Notes under the pieces: model-generated
Database searches by the model: none
What the model saw: only the letters and a program-made list of their open reading frames with translations
What the model was told of the DNA's origin: nothing
Shown here: one piece after another, positions 39,323 through 49,207 of the stretch
How positions within the stretch are numbered: the first letter of the stretch is position 1
Layout of the letters: each line of letters begins with the position of its first letter
Translations under genes and position numbers: made by a program
Origin: Metopolophium dirhodum
Taxonomy: Eukaryota > Arthropoda > Insecta > Hemiptera > Aphididae
Assembly (NCBI RefSeq): GCF_019925205.1
Contig: NC_083560.1
Coordinates: 48,902,270-48,966,269 of the forward strand
Reading direction: 5' to 3'
Length of the DNA stretch: 64,000 nt

Positions 39323-39736
39323 CACTGAGCTCAGTTTTTCAAAATTTTAATACCAATTTCCAAGTTTTAAAATAATGTGTAAAAAAACAATTTTTTGCTT
39401 TTTTTTTACAAATTTTTTTGAATAACATAAAAACTGGAGTTCAATACTGGCTGTAAAAACCAGAGTTTTTCCCGTGAAGTCATTTTTGATATATTACACC
39501 TTACTAGTACTACCCATAAATATGTATCTGGCTGTAGATTACTGGAAAAGTATTAAAACTATGGTGGCACTTATAAAACTTAATTTTTATCCTTTATAAA
39601 ATGTTATAAAATTTGGAAAATCGGGCACCAGGCTTCTTAATACAAGTTAGACATCATAACACATGGACTAAAGCTATTCGTTCTCAGCTCGTTCTATTAG
39701 AAAAACTTACACAGAAGATAAAATTCTATTTCATTA
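39323..39736. other. AT-rich DNA, no gene seen
   Basis: No gene or element was recognised between the hAT fragment and the putative 3' end of the - strand repeat-protein gene. Confidence 0.45.
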
Positions 39737-39742
39737 TTTATT
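39737..39742 (-). terminator. Candidate polyadenylation signal for the repeat-protein gene
   Basis: TTTATT on the + strand is AATAAA on the - strand, about 350 bases past the stop of the 40094-41449 frame. It is the nearest canonical hexamer seen; AT-rich DNA makes chance occurrence likely. Confidence 0.35.
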
Positions 39743-39862
39743 ATCGGAATACCGAAGACAAAACAATTACATGCATATGAATCCACGGTCGACCGTCAAA
39801 CTCTGATGGCTAGTTATCGCCGTATGGTCCGTATGTACATGTCCCAACTGACCCGCATTACC

Positions 39863-39868
39863 ATATAT

Positions 39869-39902
<34 letters not shown>
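39863..39902. repeat. (TA)n microsatellite
   Basis: Nearly uninterrupted TA dinucleotides with two T insertions. It lies in the presumed 3' untranslated region of the - strand gene. Confidence 0.85.
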
Positions 39903-39905
<3 letters not shown>

Positions 39906-40093
39906 GTGACCCCTTTGCACATCAGTAGATTCGAATGCGGGGTTTTCAATAATAACTTATAAGAAAATTCTAATTTACTGACGTAAATACCACAGGATGT
40001 TTTAGATAATACTGTATTGATAGTAGTGATAATTGGGAAAATTGCGTTTGGAAGTTTATATCATATAATATGTGCATTGTGGGTACACACATT

Positions 40094-41449
40094 TTACCGG
40101 GTGTTCCGGTCGAAAGTGTCACGCCTGCGGTTGTTGCGGGACGACGAGCCACACTCAGGGGCGGCGGACCTGGCCCTCGACTGGCGGTCGCGCGGCGTTG
40201 ACGCACCGCTCATGACGAACGAATCGTTGAGACCAAACGGCATGGACTGGCGGTCGATTGACGGCCACTGGCCCCGTCCCGACGTGTCCCGCGAACCACT
40301 GTAGTGGTCGTAGGCCACGGGACTCGGGATGCCCATTCCTTGCGAGCCCACTGAGCTGCGGTTGCCCAACGTCAGGCGCCAATTGTCAGGCGTCGTGTTC
40401 GCGTCTGACTCGTCGATGTCCACGTACGGCTGACCGGGCACGGCCACACACCGAGGCGCCACCATGTCGTAGTCTTGATGATTGTCGAGGTAGTCGTTGA
40501 TGTCGCCGTCGGTGTCGTGCAGCCTGTTGCCTGACGACAACTGACCACGCGGTTGCTGCCGCCCAGGCAACAGTCCCTGGAACCCGTCCAGCAGCTGGAA
40601 GGTGCCGGTCAGCGTGAAAGTACTGCCACCCGAACCTCCACAGTTCGATGTTCGCGCTGGCTGCGGTTGCACGTCACTGCAAGTGTTCCTTTGGAGGGCA
40701 GGGCACGGCTGGGACACGTCGTAAGTGCCGCGCCGGTCATTTTGCTGGAGCGCGGCGCACGGCTGGGACACGTCGTAAGTGCCCCGCCGGTCATTTTGCT
40801 GGAGCGCGGCGCACGGCTGCGGCACGTCATAAGTGCCCCGCCGGTCGTTTTGCTGGAGTGCGGCGCACGGCTGCGGCACGTCATAAGTGCCCCGCCGGTC
40901 GTTTTGCTGGAGTGCGGCGCACGGCTGTGGCACGTCATAAGTGCCCCGTCGGCTGCCCTGCGGTTCCGGCTCCACGTCGTAAGTGCCCCGCCGGGCGTTT
41001 TGATCACCACACGGTGGCGGCTGCACGTCGTAAGTGCTGCGCCGGCTCCGAGAAATCCTCGCCGGCGACGGGCCAAACAGGTCCACCGGTCTATCCTGTA
41101 CCCTGGACTGGTCGGGCCGGCACGGACACCCAGAGCGCACAGGCTGGGCGGATTGCACGGCGTTCTGGTCCCGGAACACCGGCCTCGACGAACGTCCGAC
41201 GTTTATCGGCTGACTGTTACGGCGTCCACAGCTCCTCCGGCGGCTGTTATTGCAGCAGTTATCGCTTCCGGCGCTGCACCGAGAGTAATGACTATACCGC
41301 GTGATCAAGTCGTTGTGCTTCTCGCAGTCGGATGGGTATGGATCTATACCCAATACCTCTCCGATTAAACGAGGATGGATACGTACAGATGCAGGATACA
41401 TTTTGTTCGTCATGACGAATCGTTCGTCCACAACCGGTTGGCATTTCAT
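40094..41449 (-). CDS. Unknown Arg-rich repeat protein with RRxTYDV units
   Basis: Not recognised as a named family. The frame of 451 codons starts at the first ATG after an in-frame stop at about 41490 and is far more GC-rich than its surroundings, which supports real coding. Seven RR(G/S)TYDV units occur at residues 136, 153, 167, 185, 203, 221 and 239; the last five have an exact 18-residue period (RRGTYDVPQPCAALQQND). A degenerate RRRDTFDR closes the protein at 441-448. Residues 55-75 are Cys/Asn/Arg-rich and 302-360 acidic. Lys occurs only at 2, 16 and 44. No signal peptide or membrane segment is seen, and low complexity suggests disorder. RRxT fits basophilic kinase sites, and YDVP (three units) fits the YDxP motif bound by Crk-type SH2 domains once phosphorylated; both roles are inferred. 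The stop overlaps a possible donor (G|GTAAAA), so further exons cannot be excluded. Confidence 0.75.
   Translation of the reverse strand: MKCQPVVDERFVMTNKMYPASVRIHPRLIGEVLGIDPYPSDCEKHNDLITRYSHYSRCSAGSDNCCNNSRRRSCGRRNSQPINVGRSSRPVFRDQNAVQSAQPVRSGCPCRPDQSRVQDRPVDLFGPSPARISRSRRSTYDVQPPPCGDQNARRGTYDVEPEPQGSRRGTYDVPQPCAALQQNDRRGTYDVPQPCAALQQNDRRGTYDVPQPCAALQQNDRRGTYDVSQPCAALQQNDRRGTYDVSQPCPALQRNTCSDVQPQPARTSNCGGSGGSTFTLTGTFQLLDGFQGLLPGRQQPRGQLSSGNRLHDTDGDINDYLDNHQDYDMVAPRCVAVPGQPYVDIDESDANTTPDNWRLTLGNRSSVGSQGMGIPSPVAYDHYSGSRDTSGRGQWPSIDRQSMPFGLNDSFVMSGASTPRDRQSRARSAAPECGSSSRNNRRRDTFDRNTR
40682..40951 (-). repeat. Five 54-bp tandem repeats (18-residue coding units)
   Basis: Five consecutive 54-bp units encode the RRGTYDV(P/S)QPCAALQQND repeat, residues 167-256 of the - strand protein. 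The middle units are almost identical at the DNA level, pointing to recent duplication or homogenisation. Looser units occur upstream at residues 136 and 153. The array also opens long frames on the other strand, which are artefacts. Confidence 0.95.
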
Positions 41450-41759
41450 TTCGTCAATCGAGATTTCCTTGTGTTGCGTGTGATTGATTTTTCAATTTGA
41501 GTAATATGTACCTAGCGTGTAATAGAATTTTGAGTAATTGTGTTAATTTTATTAAAGTGTTGAAAGTTTGAAGTGAAGTATTTGGTTTGTTGTTGGGAAT
41601 AGCAAACTAACAAACTCTATACCTACGTGTGATATATTATACTAATTATGTATTTAGCCAACATGGAAATGTATGAATAACAGAAATATAATTATATAGA
41701 TTTAAATAATTACGTTTCAATATAGATAGGTACCCAGTGTGTTAGAGTTTACATTTACG
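41450..41759. other. Upstream region of the repeat-protein gene
   Basis: About 310 bases between the start codon of the - strand gene and the outer hAT insertion. This should hold its 5' UTR or an intron acceptor. No clear TATA box or initiator can be fixed. Confidence 0.4.
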
Positions 41760-41767
41760 TTCTTAGT

Positions 41768-43327
41768 CAGGGCCTAAAATTGTGTGCAGTAGCACACACT
41801 ATGTGCAGTAGACAGTAGCTAATATTAAATGTGCAGTAATTATTTTCGGCTTTTATACATTTTTATTTGATTAATATTCAATTAAACTATTGGAAATTAC
41901 TAATTAGCATATTGTATTTGTTTAAAATCCTTACCACTAAAAATAATACCGATTACACTATATTCTGGGTGGCTTATAATTTAATAAGTATACTAACCCA
42001 AGCTATTTCGTTTATAGTTTAAAATGTTTAATCATACGAGTATCGAGGAATTTTATAGAAGATTGCAGTCTTAGATTGTATTTATTATAACTACCTAATT
42101 ATTAATAAATAGCAAAAACAATTGTGCTATGAAGTTATATGTGGCATGTGCACAGTGGCGTGCCCAGGAATTTTAAATGGGGGGGGGGGGGGGGGGGAAA
42201 GACAACATTTTTTTTTCAATAAACAAAAAAAACGGTTAAGTGGAAGTCGCTCTGCTGTACAGTAGGCTACAAGTGGGTAACTGTAAATTTAAATTCAATG
42301 ATATACATCATGTATGCTAAAAAAACGATTCTGAACAAAGACGGTTTGGCAGACTAGGATATTGTATATTGTATTTATATTGTTATTATTAATATACATT
42401 TTTAACTACTAAATCATTTTATAATTGTTTTTACAATGGTTTTTATTTATTTTTTTTTTTTATCCTGGATACAAATTATCATACATCATTGAATTCAAGT
42501 TTAATACAATTCATTATACATTGACTCATTTGTAACCTACTCTACAGCAGAGTGACATCCACTTACCCGCATTTTAAATTTTAAGTTTGTTATATTTTGT
42601 CGAAATTAAAACTTTAAATATTTATAAAAAAATTGTGCATATGTATTTTTAATATTTTTCAACTGCTATTGTAATAATATATTAGGAGCCGTGTGTTATA
42701 TTTTCACGCTTTTTGACCGAACTAATAAAAATGCATTGTTATATAAAATATATTATATAAAATAAAAAAGAAATATAAGAAAATGTTAAAATTTGAACTT
42801 CAAACGCTCATAAAAATTTAATTTGACTTTCCGGTAAACATTTTTTTTTTTTGATAAAGGTAGAAAAACTTATGAGGAATTTTGTATTAAATTATCAAAT
42901 CTTAGATAGTTATAGATTTAAAAATGAAATTTTTTATGAATTTTTAACTCAAAATAATTTGCACATTTTCATGATTTTTTCGTAGTTAGTCAAAATTCGA
43001 ACTAAATGCTTATAAAAAAAAATTGTGACTGTATTTTTAATATTTTTCAACTGCCATTGTAAGAATATATTAAAAGTATCGTATTAAATTTCAAGTTTGT
43101 TGATTCAACGAATAAAATTAATGACTTTAAACAGCTGTAATAACTAATAAGTGGTTTTCTGTAGGTCAGCAAAAAAAGACAATAAGGGAATATAACCCTT
43201 AACCTCTCCCCCCCCCCCCAGGCACGCCACTGCATGTGCACTACTAGGTATATTATGTTTATTATTTTAAAATATTTTTCTTTGGAATAAGGTGTGCAGT
43301 AGCAAAATATCTTAATTTTAGGCCCTG
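41768..43327. mobile_element. Outer hAT element, split by a nested insertion
   Basis: The left end CAGGGCCTAAAATTGTGTGC and the right end AATTTTAGGCCCTG are perfect inverted repeats over 14 bp. The duplication TTCTTAGT is perfect at 41760-41767 and 43328-43335. Removing the inner element leaves about 470 bp. TGTGCAGTA words repeat at the ends (41792, 41813, 41840 and 43293 regions). It has no coding frame. Confidence 0.92.
42153..43232. mobile_element. Inner hAT element nested in 41768-43327
   Basis: The left end CAGTGGCGTGCCCAGG and the right end GGCACGCCACTG are inverted repeats over 12 bp. The duplication CATGTGCA is perfect at 42145-42152 and 43233-43240. A 19-G run (42179-42197) and a 12-C run (43208-43219) sit just inside the ends. 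The interior contains foldback-family sequence, including both termini in inverted order (about 42238-42290 and 42530-42573), so three layers of insertion are stacked here. No transposase is present. Confidence 0.92.
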
Positions 43328-43489
43328 TTCTTAGTTTAACATAAATTTGGACATTATAATAATATAATATATAGAGACTATGCATGTGTATATATTTGAC
43401 AATTTCGTCTCCCTCCAATCACCCAAAGTTCAAAAAATGTTTAGTAAAAAATACTAAATTGACTAGGTTAGCATAGGGGTACGACGGGA

Positions 43490-43956
43490 CAAGCACTGGA
43501 ACCTTTTGAATTTATCGGTATCGGTTCCGGTACTTGTTCTCCAAAAAAAAAAAAAATAATAACTGTTCAAGTTCGGTTTTGGGTTTTTGATAAAAAAAAA
43601 TAAAGGTTTCGATTCCAAAAAATTTTCTAACGGATCCAAATAATTTAGGTACCGAAAACTGAAAAGTATAATAATTTTAAATAGCTATCCGAAATTCGGA
43701 TTTAATTAATAGTATGAGAATTATTAGTAAACTCATATTATGATCATAGATAGTCACAAGACAGTAATGCCATTAAATTATGATAAATAAAATTATTTTA
43801 TTTTTGAACCTAAAAGAACTTATTTAATTTGAAAATTCCAGTTCGGTTCCAGTACTTTATTTATTAAAATAAAGGTTTCGGTACCGGTTCAGGTTCTTAA
43901 TATTTTAATGGTTCTGGTTCCAGAACCTATTCTTTTAGTTTCGGTTCCAGTCCCTG
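43490..43956. mobile_element. hAT-type MITE with GGTTCCGG motif
   Basis: The left end CAAGCACTGGAACC corresponds to the inverted right end CAGGGACTGGAACC. The flanking 8-mers CGACGGGA (43482-43489) and TGACGGGA (43957-43964) differ at one position. GGTTCCGG, GGTACCGG and GGTTC words are repeated inside both ends. It has no gene content. Confidence 0.8.
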
Positions 43957-44141
43957 TGACGGGATATGCAGGGTATGCTCTTGCTACTCTGCTGGTTTGG
44001 TTAGGAGCTAACACATTATTGGTTGGCATTTTATCAAAGTCCCAAGAATACACTTTTTTAGAAAAAAACGAATTAATCACGAATCATGCAATTAAATCAT
44101 TTTCATTTAACACGTCTTTGGGTTTTATTAGAAAAGTATTA

Positions 44142-44623
44142 ATGGGTGGTTTTATCGGGTTGTTTCTGAAAAACCCATCCGAAAAAATCAGATTTTTTTT
44201 CCATGTATTATCGTGCATGTATTTTTATTTTTCCCTTATCTATTATTTTATTACCAAGTATTTGTTATTTTGTTAATTCATAATTGTTAATTTTTGTTTG
44301 GATTATTTATTAAGTATTTACAGAAAAGTTACCTATTTAATACCTTATTAAAAATAAAAGATTGTTAACATTTCTTTCTTCACCTTTGGTGTGTAATTTT
44401 TTCCATTTTGTACTTTTATTTGTACCTACCTAATTAAAAAAATAATAATTCAATTTTTTTCAAATCAGTTAAATACTTTAATTGGAAAAATAAATAATTC
44501 CTATAAGTAAGGTAAATATTTCTGGAAATTAACACAAGTTAAAAAAAAATAAGAGTAAATTTATATTTTATCCAGAAAAGCAGCCCGGGTTTTTTCGGGT
44601 TCAGCTTTTTCGTGCCAACCCTG
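44142..44623. mobile_element. Possible element with TTTTTCGGGT motif
   Basis: The right end reads TCAGCTTTTTCGTGCCAACCCTG-like sequence, which inverted gives a CAGGGTTGGCACG tip. CCCGAAAAA/TTTTTCGGG words occur on the right and CCGAAAAAA/ATCGGG words near 44155-44195. No duplication was found, so the left limit is uncertain. Confidence 0.35.
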
Positions 44624-44785
44624 TAAAAATATGTTAAATTTGAAAAACCTGAAAGCAGCAGTAATGATAATATAACTATAAAAATGTTTGAGGGAATGGT
44701 ATGAGCATTTATATTTTTGGGAAACACATTTCATCAGCCTGCGATCAAAGTCTGCGCTTGCCTATGTAAGTTTGGTAGGTACCCA

Positions 44786-45515
44786 CAGGCGTGCGCACGG
44801 GGCGAGCCGGTTGAGCCCCGGCTCGACCGAAATCTTTTTAGGGGCATAATAAAATGATTGTATCTATTTATTATAATAATATGTTTGAAAATTTTATTTG
44901 TAGTGAAAATGAAATAAAATAACAATTATTTGTGGGTACCTCTTTATTCATATAACAAAAACATTGTGTACAAAATATTATGTAGTATGAGGTATAATAG
45001 GTTGGTTATAAATAGTATACATAAACATCGTGTTTATTTAATATTAAGATAAGCCGAGTGCGGACCGTCGGTAGATGCACTGCTCCACGGAAAAACCTAT
45101 ACGTTTATAATTAGTCGCTTTCAAATATAAGACCGTAAACAAACTGACCTCTCATTTCTCAATAATCTATTCAGTTTGTTAACTCTTTTACTCTTTTTAC
45201 TGTTGTCACTCAGTCACTGCATACTGGTAATGTGTTTTGTTTTTATACATAACTGTATTTATATCGTTTTAATTTTAACATTAAAAATATATGTCTAGAA
45301 ATTAACACATATAATATGTTGTGTACATATTTAACTTGATTATATTCATACATATTATAAATATTGCACTTTTTGTATTACACAAAATTTACATTTTACA
45401 ATAACATTGTATGTTAGGTAATGTGTAAAAAAAATAAAAATAGGAGCACTGTAAAAGTATTGGGGCACTAATTCTACCAGAATCGACCGGAAATTGAAGT
45501 CTGCGCATGGCTATG
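44786..45515. mobile_element. Possible element with CAGGCGTGCGCAC end
   Basis: CAGGCGTGCGCACGGGGCG starts at 44786. Near 45503, AAGTCTGCGCATGGCTATG is a decayed inverse. A similar word (AAGTCTGCGCTTGCCTATG) lies just upstream at 44749, as if the end of a second copy abuts this one. No matching duplication was confirmed. Confidence 0.35.
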
Positions 45516-45639
45516 TAAGGTACCTACTACATAACCATTTATTTATGGTGTTAATGTAGGTAAAATGTATGTAATTCTTATTTATGTATACAAATGAAAA
45601 ATATAATATAGGTTATAGGTATTGATTGTTGATATCCTC

Positions 45640-46130
45640 GAGTAGGTGGGACGCGATTAAACATTTTTTACCTGCGAAAAACGCAACACGATTGTGCACC
45701 AACAATATACGGTTCATACCCACTTTGCCGAATCCCAATTCGCCGACAACACAGTTAGCCGACAAACATTCCAGTTTAAAAATATTTTAAAAACATTCCT
45801 ATTTTCCGACAATCTAGTTTACGTCTCGGTTCGCCGACAAATTATACCGGTTCTATAATATAGTTTCAATTTTACCGATTCACTGACAGGTGACAATAAT
45901 TCTATATAAGACGGATATGACAGCGATAATATTATAGTACGTTGTCGATAAGTTCAATGATTAAATGTTTTTCCACACATCAAATCCATGGAAAAAAGTT
46001 TGGAAAATTTAGTTCATTCCAGATATATTGAGTTTTGGAGACGTGGGAAGACACCAATTATACAGGTTGTCTTTTTTTTACCTACCGCGCGTAAATACAA
46101 TACGATTGCGCATCAGAGAGTTAATGTACA
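45640..46130. repeat. CCGACAA motif array flanked by direct repeats
   Basis: Four CCGACAA motifs occur at 45743, 45759, 45806 and 45834, with degenerate forms on either side. The cluster is flanked by related sequences in direct orientation (TTTTTTACCTGCG...ACACGATTGTGCA near 45663 and TTTTTTTACCTACCG...ATACGATTGCGCA near 46072). This looks like a motif-bearing element inserted in, or captured with, another repeat; ends are unresolved. Confidence 0.5.
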
Positions 46131-47110
46131 AAAAAAAGAGTAAAATAATTGTTATAATTTTTTATGCATTCATATTAAGACGTTATGAGTACACACACAA
46201 TACATAATTATCTAATATATATACCGTGTGTCCCAAAAAACAGGGGCCACTTTACCACTCATTACCATGTAAACATTTTTCAATTCTTTTTGCGGGACAT
46301 TAAACTAGACTAATGGATCGTAAATTTCTATGACTTACAATGTTTTTAACTCGTGTATCTTGCGCATGCGCAATAAAACTTACATTTTTTTAAATGGCAA
46401 CCTGTAATTTAAATACCATATTCGGGTTCATCGATTTTTTTCAAGCCATTTTGATGTATCAACTTGTGTCTTAAACCCAAAATTGACTAAACTAGAGCTA
46501 AGTAGAATTAAAAAAAATTAAAAATGTAATTTAATTAATTTTTTTTTCTAACTGTATGTACTTATTTTTTTATTCTAAACACTATGAAACAAACAATCAA
46601 AATTATTATTATTAAACTAATTAACTATTTACTATAATATGTTACGGGTAATGTATCCAAATACAAATGTTAATATAACCCGTAACATATATTGCTAAAA
46701 AACCGATAGGATATTCAATTAAACACTGAAAAGCATCGCTATCGACTGACTATCTATATTTTTAAGTAAAATCGAAGAGTGAAAAACATTTTACCCAAAT
46801 ACATAGGTGGCTAGGTGTTTCCGATTTTGAATTTTATTCGTATAGTAAGTTATTATATTTATATCAACATATTCTTTGGTGCTGAATTTTTGCCTTTCAC
46901 TTTATTTTTTGATGTAAAATTTAGTTGAGTTTTATGTTGGTGAAAAGGTAAAAGTACAAATTCGTGCTGTATCAACCTAGAATAGGGTCCCAAAATGTCT
47001 TATCCAAATGTCTAATCCACTGATTTGAAACGTATCTTTTCGCTTTTGGTGTACTATATCCGAATGGTAAGTCCCAAGTATGTCAAAATGATAGTAGTCA
47101 AATAAATTCT
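46131..47110. other. AT-rich repeat debris with small hairpins
   Basis: Contains a perfect 13-bp stem with a 28-base loop (ATATGTTACGGGT at 46637-46649 with ACCCGTAACATAT at 46678-46690). At 46983-47100 there is another phrase-like motif region (CTTATCCAAATG, TCTAATCC, TATATCCGAATGG). A GTGTGTCCCAAAAAACAGG word near 46226 resembles transposon termini but has no partner. Confidence 0.4.
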
Positions 47111-47259
47111 GAAATTAATATTTGATGAAAATTTGAATTATACACACTCGTTTATTTTTAAATAATTATAACAAAATCGATTTGTTCGAAAAGTGGTTAG
47201 CATAAAAATTACTGTTTTCATTAAGTTTAGACTCTGATAGGAGCGATGAATGTATTGAT

Positions 47260-47294
47260 ATTACAATGATGTGTAAAACACACATCATTGTAAT
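47260..47294. repeat. Foldback-family hairpin remnant
   Basis: ATTACAATGATGTGT (47260-47274) pairs perfectly with ACACATCATTGTAAT (47280-47294). The preceding GAGCGATGAATGTATTGAT is the conserved terminus of the foldback internal module, so two module ends lie head to head. Confidence 0.75.
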
Positions 47295-47582
47295 AGCATC
47301 TGACATCTGTCAGTACTTTTTGGAGGCTCAGAGTAGTAAAATGCTTAATTTAACAATTTCAGCATATTTTGTGATGAGAAAGTGAACCTATTCGCACTGT
47401 TCTAAGGTAAAGGCGGCATTGACACAACATTTTAACAATAATATAATATGATTAAAATATAGACTTTCTAATTAAATATTTATAATATAATAATTAGGTA
47501 CTTATAGAAAAAAATTATTCAACACCAAAAAACATATCATACAATAAATTTTCTATAAGCTAACATATCATATACTGTCTCC

Positions 47583-47995
47583 TAGGTACAAAAATGCCAT
47601 GTATTTTGCGCCAAAATGTGTAGGACATAAGCGCCAATTTAATATTATATACCTGTTATACCCAACTTATAACAGAAGCACCAAAAGTGCAAAAACGACA
47701 TATCATTTGCGTCAAAATCAATATTTTATATAGGTAGTTTAAAATATTTAAAATTGTCAATCTTATAAAAAATTGCCAATAAATATAATAAAACTTAATA
47801 AATAATAATTATAAAATTATAATTTTAATAAATCGGTTGATTTTTTCGATCTTATAAAAATTTTAATAAGAAATTGTTAAAATATAATATATAATTCTAA
47901 ATTTAATATCTGTTATTTAATATCTATTAACTGTGACACATAGGTATCTAGGATTTTGGCGCTTTTATACGATACTGTTTTGTCGCGTTCGTACG
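47583..47995. repeat. GCGCCAAAA motif element, inverted ends
   Basis: GCGCCAAAA at 47608 and GCGCCAA at 47631, with a GCACCAAAAGTGC variant at 47688, face the inverse forms TTTTGGCGC (47954-47962) and TTTTGTCGCG (47978-47987). The terminal words GTACAAAAATG (left) and CGTACGATC (right) are roughly inverted. No duplication was verified. Confidence 0.5.
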
Positions 47996-48507
47996 ATCTT
48001 CCACTGATCCATTAAAGGCGCTTGTAGATACTACCGATTACGACCGATTATTTACACGTAAATTCCAACGGTAGGTACCCTCTACTACAAGAAAAAGTAA
48101 TGTAAATTCTTCACTGGTAAGCTCCTACCAGTTACCTTTAATAAAATTAAACTTCGGGTATGTAGGTATAAAAGGTAAATTGCTAATTAATTATGAATAT
48201 ATTGGTAATATAATATATTTTATATATTTTTTACACTAATTTAAAAAAACATATAATAATAAAATAAAATTTTAATTATTTAAAAAATATATATTATATT
48301 TCTCAATAGTGAACACTAGCTAGTTAAAATAAAATTGATAAAAAACAGATGATGTGCATCTATACTAAAAACAGTTGTAATAATCTTTGAATTTTACTAA
48401 TAGTAAAAGTAGTTATGGAGTTTACATGTATTTAAGGTCAAAAAAAGGAACCGGAGGAATTACAATTTTTTTCAGGTAAAAAAAAGGTATTAGTGGAACC
48501 AGCGCAT

Positions 48508-48651
48508 CCCAAACGGCTCCCGTTCATTATTTGTTTATTCCCAAACAGCTCCCGTTGAAAAAGGTCTTACGAACAAGTAAATTCCCAAATATCTCCCGTC
48601 AAAAAAGGTACCTATTACGAATACGTAGGTTTTTTTCCAAACGGCTAACGG
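48508..48651. repeat. CCCAAACGGCTCCCGT motif array
   Basis: Four related 17-mers, CCCAAACGGCTCCCGTT, occur at 48508, 48540, 48584 (CCCAAATATCTCCCGTC) and 48637 (CCAAACGGCTAACGG), spaced 32, 44 and 53 bases apart. No opposite end was found, so this appears to be one subterminal region of a truncated element. Irregular spacing and divergent copies rule out a CRISPR array. Confidence 0.65.
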
Positions 48652-49207
48652 TATTACGGTAATACTGGTACAACGATTTGGATCGATTTACCGGTATACT
48701 GTAGTACCAGTGTACTATTTTGACACAAATAGCTGTGTATCGTTCCATGCTAAATTCAACACCGCATTCAATACTGCTCATCCAAATAGTTTTAAATCAT
48801 TGACATGCTGACTGAAATACAATCCGAGACGCAAATTAAATCTCAAAGTCATATAAACACCATGTTTATACACCTAAATCCAAAAAAAACAGGAGCTCAT
48901 ATATTGGAAAAATAATTGACGAATTTTCATCAAATGAAATAACGTTTGATTTAAATAAAAAAATTGTTTATATAAGAATTTTCTATTTTCTATACACGAT
49001 AAAATTTTAAATATATTTTGACTTGTTTTGAGCTGTTTATGCGGACATATTTATTTATTTTTCTATGTATATTAAGAAAATTTTATTTATTGGATCAAAA
49101 AGCCTGAACATTTAATACAAAGCTCCTAATATATTGTTACAGCACAATTGTTTTTTTATAAGCTTTTAAAGTTCGATTTTTTAGAACATTTATCAAATCT
49201 AAAGTTT

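Noticed and set aside
39053..39325. - strand frame starting MQWRSQEYSKGGG
   Set aside because: This is the translation of a hAT-like terminus (CAGTGGCGTTCTC...) and not a gene.
40553..41368. Long + strand open frames (271 and 218 codons) over the repeat-protein gene
   Set aside because: They are antisense shadows kept open by the 54-bp repeat and high GC content; the - strand frame has a sensible start, an upstream stop and full length.
44786..45530. GGTACCCA/GGTACCTA as an 8-bp duplication around a CAGGCGTGCGCAC element
   Set aside because: The right-hand copy is not adjacent to the inferred end, and GGTACC words are common throughout the window.
48508..48651. Spaced repeats that could suggest a CRISPR array
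   Set aside because: Copies diverge, spacing is irregular, and the genome is eukaryotic; it fits a transposon subterminal array.
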